A model generated the notes under the pieces. That model was not told the origin of the DNA. It searched no databases and saw only the letters and a list, made by a program, of their open reading frames with translations. 64,000 nucleotides of DNA from Salipaludibacillus sp047795645 (GTDB lineage: Bacteria; Bacillota; Bacilli; Bacillales; Salisediminibacteriaceae): NCBI RefSeq assembly GCF_047795645.1, contig NZ_CP181045.1, positions 3,286,001-3,350,000 on the forward strand. Reading direction: 5' to 3'. Shown piece after piece: positions 35,035 to 44,092 of the stretch (the stretch's first letter is position 1; each line of letters begins with the position of its first letter). A program made the translations under genes and the position numbers.

Positions 35035-36891
35035 CTATATCCCTCCAAAAGGTTCAAATAAGTCTTCTATTTTTTTTATATTTTTATTAGCCTTATCCAA
35101 ACCATCTTGCAGTACTTTTCTTGTTCCAGCGTCTAAGTTCGGATTATTTAATGAACCATCTAACCCTTTTCTTATCTTAACCAATCCTTTATATGAATCT
35201 TGCATTTCTTGAAGATGGTTCCAATAGCCCCCACCAGGTTTAGGAACAGGAATACCTTGTAGGTCTCTTAAAGTCCCTGAAAAATCTTTGTCTGTTAAAT
35301 GTTTATTTACTATATTGTCTAAAGTTTCAAGATTTCTTTGTTGTGCTCTAGTAACATTACCTGTACCCTTAATAAGTTTACCACCATGTTTCACGCCCTT
35401 GATTATTGGTCCCCCAATAATGCCAGCACCAGCTAATGCACGTTCCCAAGATTCTAGTTCACGCCCAGTAATCGGATCAGATGCAAACACAGTTTCATAT
35501 CCTGCCTTCACGTTACTAATCACAGGTATAAAATCTGTCACTACTGAAGTAACCTCTCGTTTAGCATTCTCGTTATTGCTAGCTTTGGCTTTGTATAACC
35601 CGGATCCCACTTTCCAAATAAATTCCGCTTGGCGAAGTCTATTGGTAACCGTTTTATCCCACCAAGTTTCTTTTGGACGACTAACATCCACGTTATCCCC
35701 ATTAAGGCTAGTGGATTTAGATCCCGTAATAATCCGGGTACCAGCTAATGCACGTTCCCAGGAGTCTAATTCACGCCCAGTAATTAGTTCAACTCCAAAC
35801 ACAGTTTCATAACCGGCCTTCACGGTACTAACACCAGGTATAAAATCTGTCACTGTTGAAATAACCTTTCGTTCAACATTCCCGTTAGTGCTAGCTTTGG
35901 CTCTGTATAATCCGGATCCCAATTTCCAAATATATTCCGTTTGACGAACGCTATTGGTAACCGTTTTATCCCACCAAGTGTCTATCTCTAATTTTCTTTG
36001 ATTGACAGTTGGACGACTTACACCCCCTTGACTCAATATTTTCATCGTTACGAAAATATTATAGTAAGTTGCTCGAGTAATTTTTCCATTAATAAGATCT
36101 GTAAAAGCAAGATTTAAAATCTTCTGATTTCTCTCATCCATACCTTTTACTGCAGCGTCGTTTAATTGCTTAATCTGCAATAACGACATATTTTTAATGG
36201 AATCTTGATTTACTTCCACAGGCGTTCCTATTGTTTTATTATACTCTTTAAGTGCGGCCAATCCTACAGTTGCTTCTCTTTCTTTATAATCTGTAAACCT
36301 AGCACTATCACTTACAGCTCCTGCACGATGTAACGTTGTTTTGATCTCTTGTAATAGGGTCTCTATTTCTGCCGCGCTACGTCGACCTACACTTGTGAAT
36401 GATTGGACATCTTCTATAACATTCTCGGCTACGTTTATCGCCATATCATGATCATCCTTAACGTTACGGACGGACGGCGTCGTTGCACTGCTAATATCTG
36501 AAACACTACGAATGATGTTACTCACTTCACTATGAAGTACTTCTAAAGCCTCATTTTGTTCATGAAGATCTTCCATGGTATCTCTAACATAGTCACTATT
36601 GATTATCGTTTTACTACTTTCATCTACCTTTGATTGAAAATCTTCTATGTGTTGATTCAAATTTTGATGGATATCATGCAATACCCCGTTAAACGTGGTC
36701 AACATCGTCATATGAAAATCACTAAAATAACTTTTTGCCTGATCTGCGGTTTCCCCAGAAAAAGAACTCATATTGCAAATGTCTTCTATGTTCTGTGCTA
36801 CTTTTAAAAGACTGACGGTTATATCTTCAGATGTTGATTTAAATTCATCAGAGAAGGCTATCACTTCTGACAAATCTACTTTATGTCCCAT
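35035..36891 (-). CDS. LXG-domain polymorphic toxin with duplicated pre-toxin module
   Basis: ATG 36891 with a GAAAGGA site (618 residues); a longer frame from 36930 lies upstream of it. The LXG domain covers residues 1-210 (MGHKVDLSEVIAFSDEF onward), the type VII secretion signal. Two tandem pre-toxin (PT-TG-like) modules follow, at about residues 300-403 and 404-510, each starting WWDKTVTN and ending ELxSWERALAG, 312 bases apart. The C-terminal domain (HLTDKDFSGTLRDLQGIPVP, then PGGGYWNHLQEMQDSY) fits what I recall as polymorphic toxin type 28. The downstream CdiI-type gene should protect the producer. No type VII secretion genes lie in this window. Confidence 0.9.
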   Translation of the reverse strand: MGHKVDLSEVIAFSDEFKSTSEDITVSLLKVAQNIEDICNMSSFSGETADQAKSYFSDFHMTMLTTFNGVLHDIHQNLNQHIEDFQSKVDESSKTIINSDYVRDTMEDLHEQNEALEVLHSEVSNIIRSVSDISSATTPSVRNVKDDHDMAINVAENVIEDVQSFTSVGRRSAAEIETLLQEIKTTLHRAGAVSDSARFTDYKEREATVGLAALKEYNKTIGTPVEVNQDSIKNMSLLQIKQLNDAAVKGMDERNQKILNLAFTDLINGKITRATYYNIFVTMKILSQGGVSRPTVNQRKLEIDTWWDKTVTNSVRQTEYIWKLGSGLYRAKASTNGNVERKVISTVTDFIPGVSTVKAGYETVFGVELITGRELDSWERALAGTRIITGSKSTSLNGDNVDVSRPKETWWDKTVTNRLRQAEFIWKVGSGLYKAKASNNENAKREVTSVVTDFIPVISNVKAGYETVFASDPITGRELESWERALAGAGIIGGPIIKGVKHGGKLIKGTGNVTRAQQRNLETLDNIVNKHLTDKDFSGTLRDLQGIPVPKPGGGYWNHLQEMQDSYKGLVKIRKGLDGSLNNPNLDAGTRKVLQDGLDKANKNIKKIEDLFEPFGGI

Positions 36892-37006
36892 AGAATTTCC
36901 TTTCTTCTTTAGCGTATTGACTGTGGACAAAAATGAAGTGATTTGCTGATACTAACTCTTGATCATTTCCCCTCATTTGTTCCCCTGTCTGACTTAAAAT
37001 AGAGAA

Positions 37007-37318
37007 CTACTTCTCTTCAAGATATGTATCGTCGATCACCGCTTTATCACTAGCATCAATCTCTTCGTAGAAGTCTTGGAGATGATTCGCTATGTCTCTT
37101 TCTAATTGTTCAAAAATACTTTTAAAAGCTTGGAGAAGCGGTTCGTGCAATACCTTAAAATACTCTTTTGCTGTATCTGCCGCTTTTCCCTGGAACGTAT
37201 CCATTTGCATGACCTGATCTAGATTAGCTTTGACATTATCTAATTCTTCTCGAATAGACGCCGTATTGCTTTTCGTCTCTTCATAAAAAGTCTTCACTTC
37301 CGAAATATCCACTCTCAA
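37007..37318 (-). CDS. Truncated LXG N-terminal protein or LXG-associated helper
   Basis: TTG 37318 follows GGAG at ten bases. 103 residues: MRVDISEVKTFYEETKSN to AVIDDTYLEEK, an all-helical WXG100/LXG start. It ends just where a full LXG domain would go on. It is either a truncated toxin or a small partner of the kind that precedes LXG toxins. It is the first gene of the locus. Confidence 0.65.
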   Translation of the reverse strand: MRVDISEVKTFYEETKSNTASIREELDNVKANLDQVMQMDTFQGKAADTAKEYFKVLHEPLLQAFKSIFEQLERDIANHLQDFYEEIDASDKAVIDDTYLEEK

Positions 37319-37529
37319 TTTAGACACACTCCAATGATAAATCATACAATATATGTCATACTTTACCATATATTGATAAGGTTGAGGTATAGGATTATAT
37401 TACCATTTATTAGTCTATTCACTAGCAAATAGACCCTACTTCGCTACTGTAATTTAGATTCAGGAAACCGTCATACATTAGCGAACTAATAATAAATTTA
37501 GGCAAAACGGTTCGTCCAAAGCAGAAATG

Positions 37530-37640
37530 AATTTATATGAATTGGAAGTAAGACAAGAAGAATAAATGTATCGAACCGCACACATCATTACCGCTCTTCT
37601 CAACAAGGATAATCTAACGATTAGGGGCGACTTAGCACAT
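37530..37640 (+). pseudogene. comK-like C-terminal remnant
   Basis: Plus-strand text reads NGSSKAEMNLYELEVRQEE, a stop, then MYRTAHIITALLNKDNLTIR. YRTAHII matches the intact copies, and the DNA around it (ATCGAACCGC, then AAGGATAATCTAACG) aligns with the 3' end and trailer of both. It is an old, diverged copy. The rest of 37370-37900 holds nothing else I can support. Confidence 0.7.
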
Positions 37641-37903
37641 TCCTCCTCATCACGCCAGGTAATTCCCTCAGAGAAGCGAATTTTAAAGTTAAACAGCACT
37701 TTATGAGATTAATGCTTTACACTTTACCTAAGTGGGAGGACCCATTTTTAGAGAGTCACACCTAAACTTCTGGGAAAATCGTGCCCTATCTCCCATACCC
37801 CAAACTATTTCTCAATTTTCCCCCCACTTCACATCACGTTAACCACCGTTAACACTCCTCAACACAGAAACATTTCCACTCATATAACCGAAAGGGTCCG
37901 GTC

Positions 37904-37931
37904 CTTTTTCGATCACAAGAACCATTTCTGC
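37904..37931. repeat. Interspersed REP-like repeat, copy C (degenerate)
   Basis: TTTTTCGATCACAAGAACCA resembles the copies at 3798 and 26429 but has lost the CCCC end. Confidence 0.4.
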
Positions 37932-38037
37932 GATTGCGAATTTTAACTATATTTATTTTGCCCCAAAATACACACGATAGTGTGTGGATGATGGTGACGT
38001 TCAACTAGATAATATTCCTATGAAGGAGGCTTATCTA

Positions 38038-38328
38038 GTGAATAATAATCAAACATTGGAAGAACGAGTGAAACAATTTAATGGAGAAGCCCTTCGATTA
38101 GCAAGAAAAAGTAAAGGCCTTTCTAGAGAAGAAGTATCTTATCGTGCTGACTTGCACATTAATTCACTTGCTTCATATGAAAGAGGAGATAAAGATCCGA
38201 CAAGTTTTCAGCTTTTAAAGATTGCGCAAGTACTTGGAATAGATGATCTCGATCAAATATTTAAACAATCAAAAAAAGAAATATATCCATTTATACAAAA
38301 TAGAATGGATAATTCCTCCACTGATTGA
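38038..38328 (+). CDS. XRE-family transcriptional regulator
   Basis: GTG 38038 lies eight bases after AAGGAGG; the longer frame from 37984 lacks a site. 96 residues with an XRE helix-turn-helix (LRLARKSKGLSREEVSYRA, then INSLASYERGDKDP) and a short acidic tail. Target unknown. It precedes the second comK-like gene by 370 bases, which include the inverted repeat at 38538. Confidence 0.88.
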   Translation: MNNNQTLEERVKQFNGEALRLARKSKGLSREEVSYRADLHINSLASYERGDKDPTSFQLLKIAQVLGIDDLDQIFKQSKKEIYPFIQNRMDNSSTD

Positions 38329-38537
38329 AACCTCAACTTTCTAAAAACATATTTTTTCCCCCTTCAATATTAAAAAACAAACATTACTAATGCACTTCTC
38401 ACAACCTCCAAATCTTAAATTCTTTCCACACATATATCTACTAAACTAGGGAAGTGTTAGGCATCAATTCTAAATATATTGTGAATACTTGAGCATGATT
38501 GACCTTTGTAATCTTCGTCCGCCACTACGACAATTCC

Positions 38538-38562
38538 ATAGAAAGTATCTATTAATTTCTAT
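38538..38562. promoter_or_regulatory. Inverted repeat upstream of comK-like gene (copy 2)
   Basis: ATAGAAA and TTTCTAT arms, spacer 11. It is followed in both copies by the same leader text, AATAAACCTCCGCACGAAT or close to it, and AATCAAGCGCTTACAC. Confidence 0.45.
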
Positions 38563-38697
38563 GTTTAGATAAATATCAAACAATAGAAAGCGATGTAATA
38601 AACCTCCGCACGAATTAAATCAAGCGCTTACACTAAAATTCCAGCTAGCACCTAAGCTAAACCAATCTTCCATTAACCTAACTAGGAGTGCATAAAA

Positions 38698-39177
38698 ATG
38701 ACCAAACTAGCTTTCACTATTTTGAACGACTATACCATTAACAAACGAACAATGGCTTTACTTCCCGCTGCTCATACCGATTACAGAACGATCGTCATTG
38801 AGGAGAACGCGACCTATTACATCAATCAAAAACCTCTCGATCTTATCAAACTAGCTTGTTTCAAAGGTGGCTCTTCTTATGATGGCAGGCGTTTGGCTGC
38901 CATGCATGAACTTGCCATCTACAAAAAAGTTCCCGTCGCAATCAACACTCACGACGGTATCTATACCTTCCCAACATGCTCACCCAGCTTATTTCACTGC
39001 CACTGGATATTCTACGAGTACATCCATTCGATTTGCCCCGTCCCCAAAGTTTCCAATCAATGCTTGATTACCTTTAAAAACGGTGAAAAAATCACCATCA
39101 ACGTATCACCGAAAATCATCAGAAGACAACAATATCGAACCGCTCACATCATTCATCGCTTTTCTCAAAAAGGATAA
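38698..39177 (+). CDS. comK: ComK-family competence transcription factor, copy 2
   Basis: 159 residues. The protein differs from copy 1 mainly in the first 13 residues (MTKLAFTILNDYT against MTEQSFIILNDYI) and at only about two later positions; the DNA from codon 12 on differs at about half a dozen bases. The upstream leader is clearly more diverged, a pattern that suggests recent gene conversion of the coding part. All ComK motifs listed for copy 1 are kept. An AGGAGTG site precedes ATG 38698. Confidence 0.85.
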   Translation: MTKLAFTILNDYTINKRTMALLPAAHTDYRTIVIEENATYYINQKPLDLIKLACFKGGSSYDGRRLAAMHELAIYKKVPVAINTHDGIYTFPTCSPSLFHCHWIFYEYIHSICPVPKVSNQCLITFKNGEKITINVSPKIIRRQQYRTAHIIHRFSQKG

Positions 39178-39189
39178 TTATAATCTAAC

Positions 39190-39217
39190 GGTGCGGGGGA
39201 TTCAGCGCCCCCCGTAC
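39190..39217 (+). terminator. Hairpin after comK copy 2
   Basis: GTGCGGGGG pairs with CCCCCGTAC (one G-U). It is a mutated form of the hairpin after copy 1. Confidence 0.6.
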
Positions 39218-39251
39218 TACTCCATGTAATTTCCTAAGGTTAGTTAGTATT

Positions 39252-39508
39252 CCACCTAAATTAAGTGTATCTCAATTCATGGGATATTTAAAAGGAAAAA
39301 GTAGCCTTATGATATTTGACCGTCACGCCAATCTAAAATATAAATATGGAAATCGTAAATTTTGATGTCGAGGGTTCTATGTTGATACTGTAGGCAGAAA
39401 CAAAAGGAAAATAAGAGACTATATTAGAAATCAGCTAAAAGAAGACTATATGAGCGATCAATTAACATTGTTAGAAGAATATGACCCGTTTCCAGGCCAA
39501 AAAAAATA
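39252..39508 (+). pseudogene. IS200-type TnpA transposase, C-terminal remnant
   Basis: Reads PPKLSVSQFMGYLKGKSSLM, then IFDRHANLKYKYGNRKF, a TGA where the family has Trp, then CRGFYVDTVGRNKRKIRDYI and RNQLKEDYMSDQL. The N-terminal part with the HUH motif is missing. It is dead. Confidence 0.88.
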
Positions 39509-39621
39509 AGAAAAAATAAAAAATTCTTCAGAATTAGCGGGGGGGGGTGTGGTGCAGGAGGGAAACAGTTCAGTGGGCCTTTTAGGCCAAGGCCGGTAAG
39601 AGAGGCTTTCAGCCGCAGAGC

Positions 39622-39647
39622 AAACCACCAGTTCACACTGGTGGTTT
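39622..39647 (+). repeat. IS200 right-end hairpin
   Basis: AAACCACCAGT and its complement around TCAC, followed by TTGATT. It is a perfect 11-base stem marking the end of the dead IS200 element. Confidence 0.7.
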
Positions 39648-39807
39648 TGATTTATAATGAAAAAAAGATGTTAGGGAGGATCAAAAATGCCTTGTCACTT
39701 ACCGATTGTACATAGGGATTAGTTGCGTCCAGTAGTTCAGTTTATAGTACTCATTTAGTCGCAAAATATGGTATACTAATTTCACATTTGTTTTGGAGGT
39801 ATACTTT

Positions 39808-40881
39808 ATGATTTTTTCTACTGCACTAACTGGTTGGGTCTATTTAATTTCTAGCACTCCACAAAATTCTATAATTAATAATCGATACAACGTAAATTTC
39901 GTCTTGTTTTGCGTTTGGTCTTATATATCTCTAACTTTATTTTTCTCTGAAATTAATACAGTAGATATGCCTAGGTACGTACACAGGTTTTTAAGTTATG
40001 AAAATATGTCTTTTTCCACCTTAATGAGAATAGCTGATAGTGAATATCTTTTTTTGATATCTTCTTGGTTATTGTCTAAGGTAGTAGCCACCCCCAATGT
40101 TTATCATGTATTCATTTGGGTATTGGTGTCAGCTTTACTTATCTATTCTCTCAATAAATTAACCTCTTCCTGGGAAAAGATGATTCTTTTTTATACTTAC
40201 TCTGTTTTCTTTTTAACCGCTAACTTTGCTACAAATGTCATTCAGCAAGGCGTAGCCGCTTCACTGTTATTGGCAGCATCAATATTACTGATCAAAAAGG
40301 AAAAGAGCTTTTTATTCTTTGTTTTTATTGTTAGTGCGCCATTATTTCATTTTTCTGCATTACCCCTTTCTTTAATACTATTTGTTATGCGTAAATACAA
40401 TTTCAAGTTAAAGACTTTCATTTTGCTGTGGTCATTAGCTGCATTTACTTATATAACTGGTTTAAACGCAAACCTTGCGAACTTATTTACTTCTTTTATA
40501 CCATACATCGATATTTATTCTTCGCAAGATCGTATTTCGGGCTATGGAAATGTTAATCGATTTGATTTCTTGATTTTTAGTTTTACTATTTTTATTATTT
40601 CATTTTATTCCCTTAAAAAATTCTTGAAAAATTCCGAATTATATACTGCGTTATTAAAAGTTTACCTTGTCTTCAATACGATGTTTTTACTTACAGGATT
40701 TTTAGCATATTCCGACAGAACAGCAGCTTATTCTTGGTTTTTCATACCTCTGCTAATTTGGTATCCAATTTTTAAAAGTAACCATCCCAGCATCGTTAAA
40801 TATAAAGTAACTCTGTCTTTGATATTACTTACCTTATTTGTTGGATTTTCTTTCGTCACCCAATCATTGATGTTTTTCTAA
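39808..40881 (+). CDS. EpsG-family polysaccharide polymerase-like membrane protein
   Basis: ATG 39808 follows GGAGGT at eight bases. About 357 residues with ten or so membrane helices. EpsG-type features: DMPRYVHRFLSYENMSF after the second helix, a long periplasmic-side loop, and APLFHFSALPLSLILF in the middle. Such proteins join repeat units of exopolysaccharide. It lies apart from the main capsule operon and on the other strand. Confidence 0.82.
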   Translation: MIFSTALTGWVYLISSTPQNSIINNRYNVNFVLFCVWSYISLTLFFSEINTVDMPRYVHRFLSYENMSFSTLMRIADSEYLFLISSWLLSKVVATPNVYHVFIWVLVSALLIYSLNKLTSSWEKMILFYTYSVFFLTANFATNVIQQGVAASLLLAASILLIKKEKSFLFFVFIVSAPLFHFSALPLSLILFVMRKYNFKLKTFILLWSLAAFTYITGLNANLANLFTSFIPYIDIYSSQDRISGYGNVNRFDFLIFSFTIFIISFYSLKKFLKNSELYTALLKVYLVFNTMFLLTGFLAYSDRTAAYSWFFIPLLIWYPIFKSNHPSIVKYKVTLSLILLTLFVGFSFVTQSLMFF

Positions 40882-41478
40882 TCCGGACTAATGAATTAAT
40901 TTCACTAGGGTGATGTCACACAACCGTATTCCGTTTCTTTTCGTCATATAGAACCACTCTCTATGTAATTTACTTAAACTGTGGTGGGATCTAAAAAAGT
41001 AATTTCAACGAAACAATATACGATATCGAAAAGGAGAAAGAGCTATAGTTAATTTTGACTTTTCTACATTTATTTACAATGCCATGGAATTCGCTGGATT
41101 ACGGCTAAAAACAAACAAAAACCAAGTAATAAAATTAACTTAAAGGTACACGGAAATTTTAATCGTTGATATTAAAAACCTTTGAGACGCCTGAGGCAAA
41201 ACAATAGCCATCTTTTTTTGATGACAAATAACCGCAGGAGCAGATGATCCATCGGGGTGATTTTCCCCGATTAGCTGAAGCATTGCTTGTAGCAAGCCAG
41301 CAAGTTTTCAACTATCAACACTAGCTTTTAAAGTGACGATTTTTAAAAGAGTACTTTTGATATTTTGCACTTCTGGCCTTATTCAGAAAATGCATTATGA
41401 AATTGACTCATGTGTGTTAAAATATTGAAGTGGATTTTTATATTCGTTTAGAAGATTTTAGATATAGGGGGCCGTTTG
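40882..41478. other. Gene-poor stretch before galE
   Basis: Contains a TCGGGG/CCCCGA hairpin at 41252-41270. A minus frame reads AGLLQAMLQLIGENHPDGSS without a start. No gene can be supported. Confidence 0.4.
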
Positions 41479-42498
41479 ATGGCTATTTTAGTTACTGGTG
41501 GAGCTGGATACATTGGTAGTCATACGTGTGTAGAATTGTTAGAAGCAGGAAATGACATCGTCGTTTTAGATAATTTGTCTAATAGCCAGTTTGAATCGTT
41601 GAGACGTGTGAAAGAAATTACTGGGAAACACTTCCCCTTTTATGAAGGGGATCTATTAAATATAGAGGATATTGAGAATGTATTCAATAATGAACCGATT
41701 GATGCGGTAATTCATTTTGCTGGGTTGAAGGCAGTTGGAGAATCAGTTGAAAAACCGCTTTATTATTACCATAACAATATTACTAGCACTGTAAATCTAT
41801 GTGGAGTTATGAAAAACCATGGTGTGAAGAAGATTGTATTTAGTTCTTCGGCAACCGTTTATGGAATGCCTGACCGTGTTCCTATTTCAGAGGATTTCCC
41901 ACTAAGTGCAACAAATCCTTATGGGCGTTCCAAGCTTATTATTGAAGAAATATTAGGAGATCTCTATGTATCTGATAAAGATTGGGGTATTGTTGTGTTA
42001 CGGTATTTCAACCCAATTGGTTCTCATGAAAGTGGACGTATTGGTGAAAATCCAAATGGCATCCCGAATAACCTCATGCCCTATATTGCACAAGTAGCCG
42101 TTGGCAAGTTGTCAAAGCTAAAAGTTTTTGGAGATGATTATCACACAGAAGATGGAACTGGTGTAAGAGACTACATTCACGTTGTTGATCTAGCCAAAGG
42201 ACATTTAAAAGCACTGGAAAAGTTTAATAAAACTACAGGGGTACTTACATATAACTTAGGAACAGGAAGAGGTTACAGCGTCTTAGAAATGGTCAAAGCG
42301 TTTGAACAAGCTTCAGGAAGAAGTGTCCCATATAAAATAGCAGAACGAAGACCTGGTGATATTGGAGTATGTTATGCAGATCCAACAAAATCAAAAGACG
42401 AACTAAGTTGGGTTGCAGAGATGGGAATTGAAGACATGTGTCGTGATTCTTGGCGTTGGCAGGAAACTAATCCTCATGGATATAATGATAAATTTTAA
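41479..42498 (+). CDS. galE: UDP-glucose 4-epimerase
   Basis: 339 residues, typical for GalE. NAD loop GGAGYIGSH at the N-terminus, catalytic SSSATVYG with YGRSK (Tyr-x-x-x-Lys), RYFNPIGSHESG, and RPGDIGVCYADP near the C-terminus. It interconverts UDP-glucose and UDP-galactose (and possibly the GlcNAc forms) in the cytoplasm, supplying sugars for polysaccharide. ATG 41479 follows AGGGGG. Confidence 0.97.
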   Translation: MAILVTGGAGYIGSHTCVELLEAGNDIVVLDNLSNSQFESLRRVKEITGKHFPFYEGDLLNIEDIENVFNNEPIDAVIHFAGLKAVGESVEKPLYYYHNNITSTVNLCGVMKNHGVKKIVFSSSATVYGMPDRVPISEDFPLSATNPYGRSKLIIEEILGDLYVSDKDWGIVVLRYFNPIGSHESGRIGENPNGIPNNLMPYIAQVAVGKLSKLKVFGDDYHTEDGTGVRDYIHVVDLAKGHLKALEKFNKTTGVLTYNLGTGRGYSVLEMVKAFEQASGRSVPYKIAERRPGDIGVCYADPTKSKDELSWVAEMGIEDMCRDSWRWQETNPHGYNDKF

Positions 42499-42503
42499 AT
42501 CGC

Positions 42504-42539
42504 AAAAGCGAGTGTTCATTAATATGAACACTCGCTTTT
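42504..42539 (+). terminator. Terminator of galE
   Basis: AAAAGCGAGTGTTCA with a perfect 15-base complement around TTAATA; the stem ends in TTTT. It begins six bases after the stop. Confidence 0.92.
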
Positions 42540-43006
42540 GGATTTAGAATTTATTATAACGGTAACCCTGCCCTCCCGAATAATTATACCATGGGTATTG
42601 TCAAAAGCCTTTGACACTATAGGTTTAAAACCTATTGCCAAATGGATTTAACTCGATTCATTCGTATAGTTATACCAGTGAATCGGGAATGTAATAATGT
42701 CTTTTTTCTATTTGAAAAAGTTTAATAATATCGTAATATTTGCCTGTAAATCCTATGGTTGTAAGAAAATGAACGAAGTGAAAATAAAATTATAAAAGTC
42801 TGTAGAGTTTAATATATTTCCACAAAATAATATTAAACATTTGGTAGTGACAAGCAAGCTCCCATTTTCAAATATAGTATTTTGCTATTTATACTAATAT
42901 TAGTTCCAAACACTTACCGGTTTATTTCTCTGATTCAACAATTCTCTAAAGTTAACAAGTAAGATCACGAGAATCTTGATAGTTTGTGCGGTTCACTATA
43001 TAATCT
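42540..43006. other. Convergent intergenic stretch
   Basis: AT-rich sequence between two converging transcription units; no gene, repeat or clear hairpin found. Confidence 0.5.
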
Positions 43007-44080
43007 TTATTCTTCGATCATTTCGTATTGTAAAATAGAATCCTCAGTAATAGTATTCTTTGCAATTTTTCCAACTACATTATTAATCTCTGATGGAGAA
43101 ATTCCAGTACCTGGTCTTTTAAAAGTGAGCATCTCTCTGTTAACAATATCGCCTTTTTCAATATTCCGATTGGCTACTAACGATCGTCGAGCATTTTTCC
43201 TTGAAGTTAATTCAGTATCCAGACATTTGATATCATAAGAACCTCTTATCCCATCAATAAAATCTATACCCTTTAGAATTCTACTTGCATCTTTTGGGTC
43301 CATCGCATGATAGTGATCATTACCTTGTAAAGACTTATCCAAAGTAAAGTGCTTCTCAACTACTTTAGCCCCTAGATTATATGCTGTTTTAATTACATCC
43401 GCGTCCTCATCAGGTTTTGTATGATCGGAATAACCAATAATTACTTTTGGATATTTATTTTTTAAAGTTACAATTCTATTTAAGTTTGCATGTTCAAATG
43501 GAGTAGGATATTCAAGAACACAATGGAGTAAAACAATAGGTTCACTATTATGTTTTCTAATCAATTGAATAGTTTTTTCAATTTCTTCCTCATTTGATGC
43601 CCCAACCGAAAGTAAAATTGATTTCCCTTTCTTTGCCTGATATTCAACAAATGGGAGGTTATTTAAATCTGATGATGAAATCTTATATACATTCATTAAA
43701 TCATACAGATAATCCGCCGATTCTATATCAAAAGCCGTTGATAGAAATTCTATACCTAATTCATTACAATACTCTAACAACTCTCTATACTCGTTATAAG
43801 AGAAACTATCGAACTTTTTGAAAAGCTCATGTTGAGAAGTTGTCGGCTCTTCTGTTGTATCCCAATAAGAAGGTGATTCTTTGGCTGCCAATGTATCTGC
43901 CTTGTAACTTTGGAATTTAACAGCATGAATACCTACTTCTTTTGCTTTTTTAATCATTAATTTCGCCGCTTCCATAGACGTCATATTAAATTTTTCCGCA
44001 ATATCATAGTAATTAACACCTATCTCCGCGATCAATACAAACTTTTCTTCCATGGCTCTTTCTATAATTTGACTCTTCAT
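43007..44080 (-). CDS. NeuB/SpsE-type nonulosonic (sialic) acid synthase
   Basis: 357 residues: a TIM-barrel NeuB domain (LIAEIGVNYYD at the start, AVKFQSYKADTLA, YKISSSDLNNLPF, IGYSDHT, VVEKHFTLDK) and a C-terminal SAF/antifreeze-like domain from about residue 290 (RRSLVANRNIEKGD). It condenses a hexosamine derivative with phosphoenolpyruvate. Whether the product is neuraminic, legionaminic or pseudaminic acid cannot be told. GGAGGGG precedes ATG 44080. It is the last gene of the capsule operon. Confidence 0.92.
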   Translation of the reverse strand: MKSQIIERAMEEKFVLIAEIGVNYYDIAEKFNMTSMEAAKLMIKKAKEVGIHAVKFQSYKADTLAAKESPSYWDTTEEPTTSQHELFKKFDSFSYNEYRELLEYCNELGIEFLSTAFDIESADYLYDLMNVYKISSSDLNNLPFVEYQAKKGKSILLSVGASNEEEIEKTIQLIRKHNSEPIVLLHCVLEYPTPFEHANLNRIVTLKNKYPKVIIGYSDHTKPDEDADVIKTAYNLGAKVVEKHFTLDKSLQGNDHYHAMDPKDASRILKGIDFIDGIRGSYDIKCLDTELTSRKNARRSLVANRNIEKGDIVNREMLTFKRPGTGISPSEINNVVGKIAKNTITEDSILQYEMIEE

Positions 44081-44092
44081 TTTACCCCTCCA

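Noticed and set aside
35288..35812. 174-codon plus-strand frame
   Set aside because: Antisense to the duplicated pre-toxin modules of the LXG gene; the internal repeat is inherited from that gene.
39424..39636. 70-codon minus-strand frame
   Set aside because: Lies opposite the IS200 remnant and its GC-rich right end; no ribosome site.
41163..41330. Minus-strand piece before galE with coding-like sequence
   Set aside because: No start, no family match and a hairpin inside; left as unexplained intergenic DNA.
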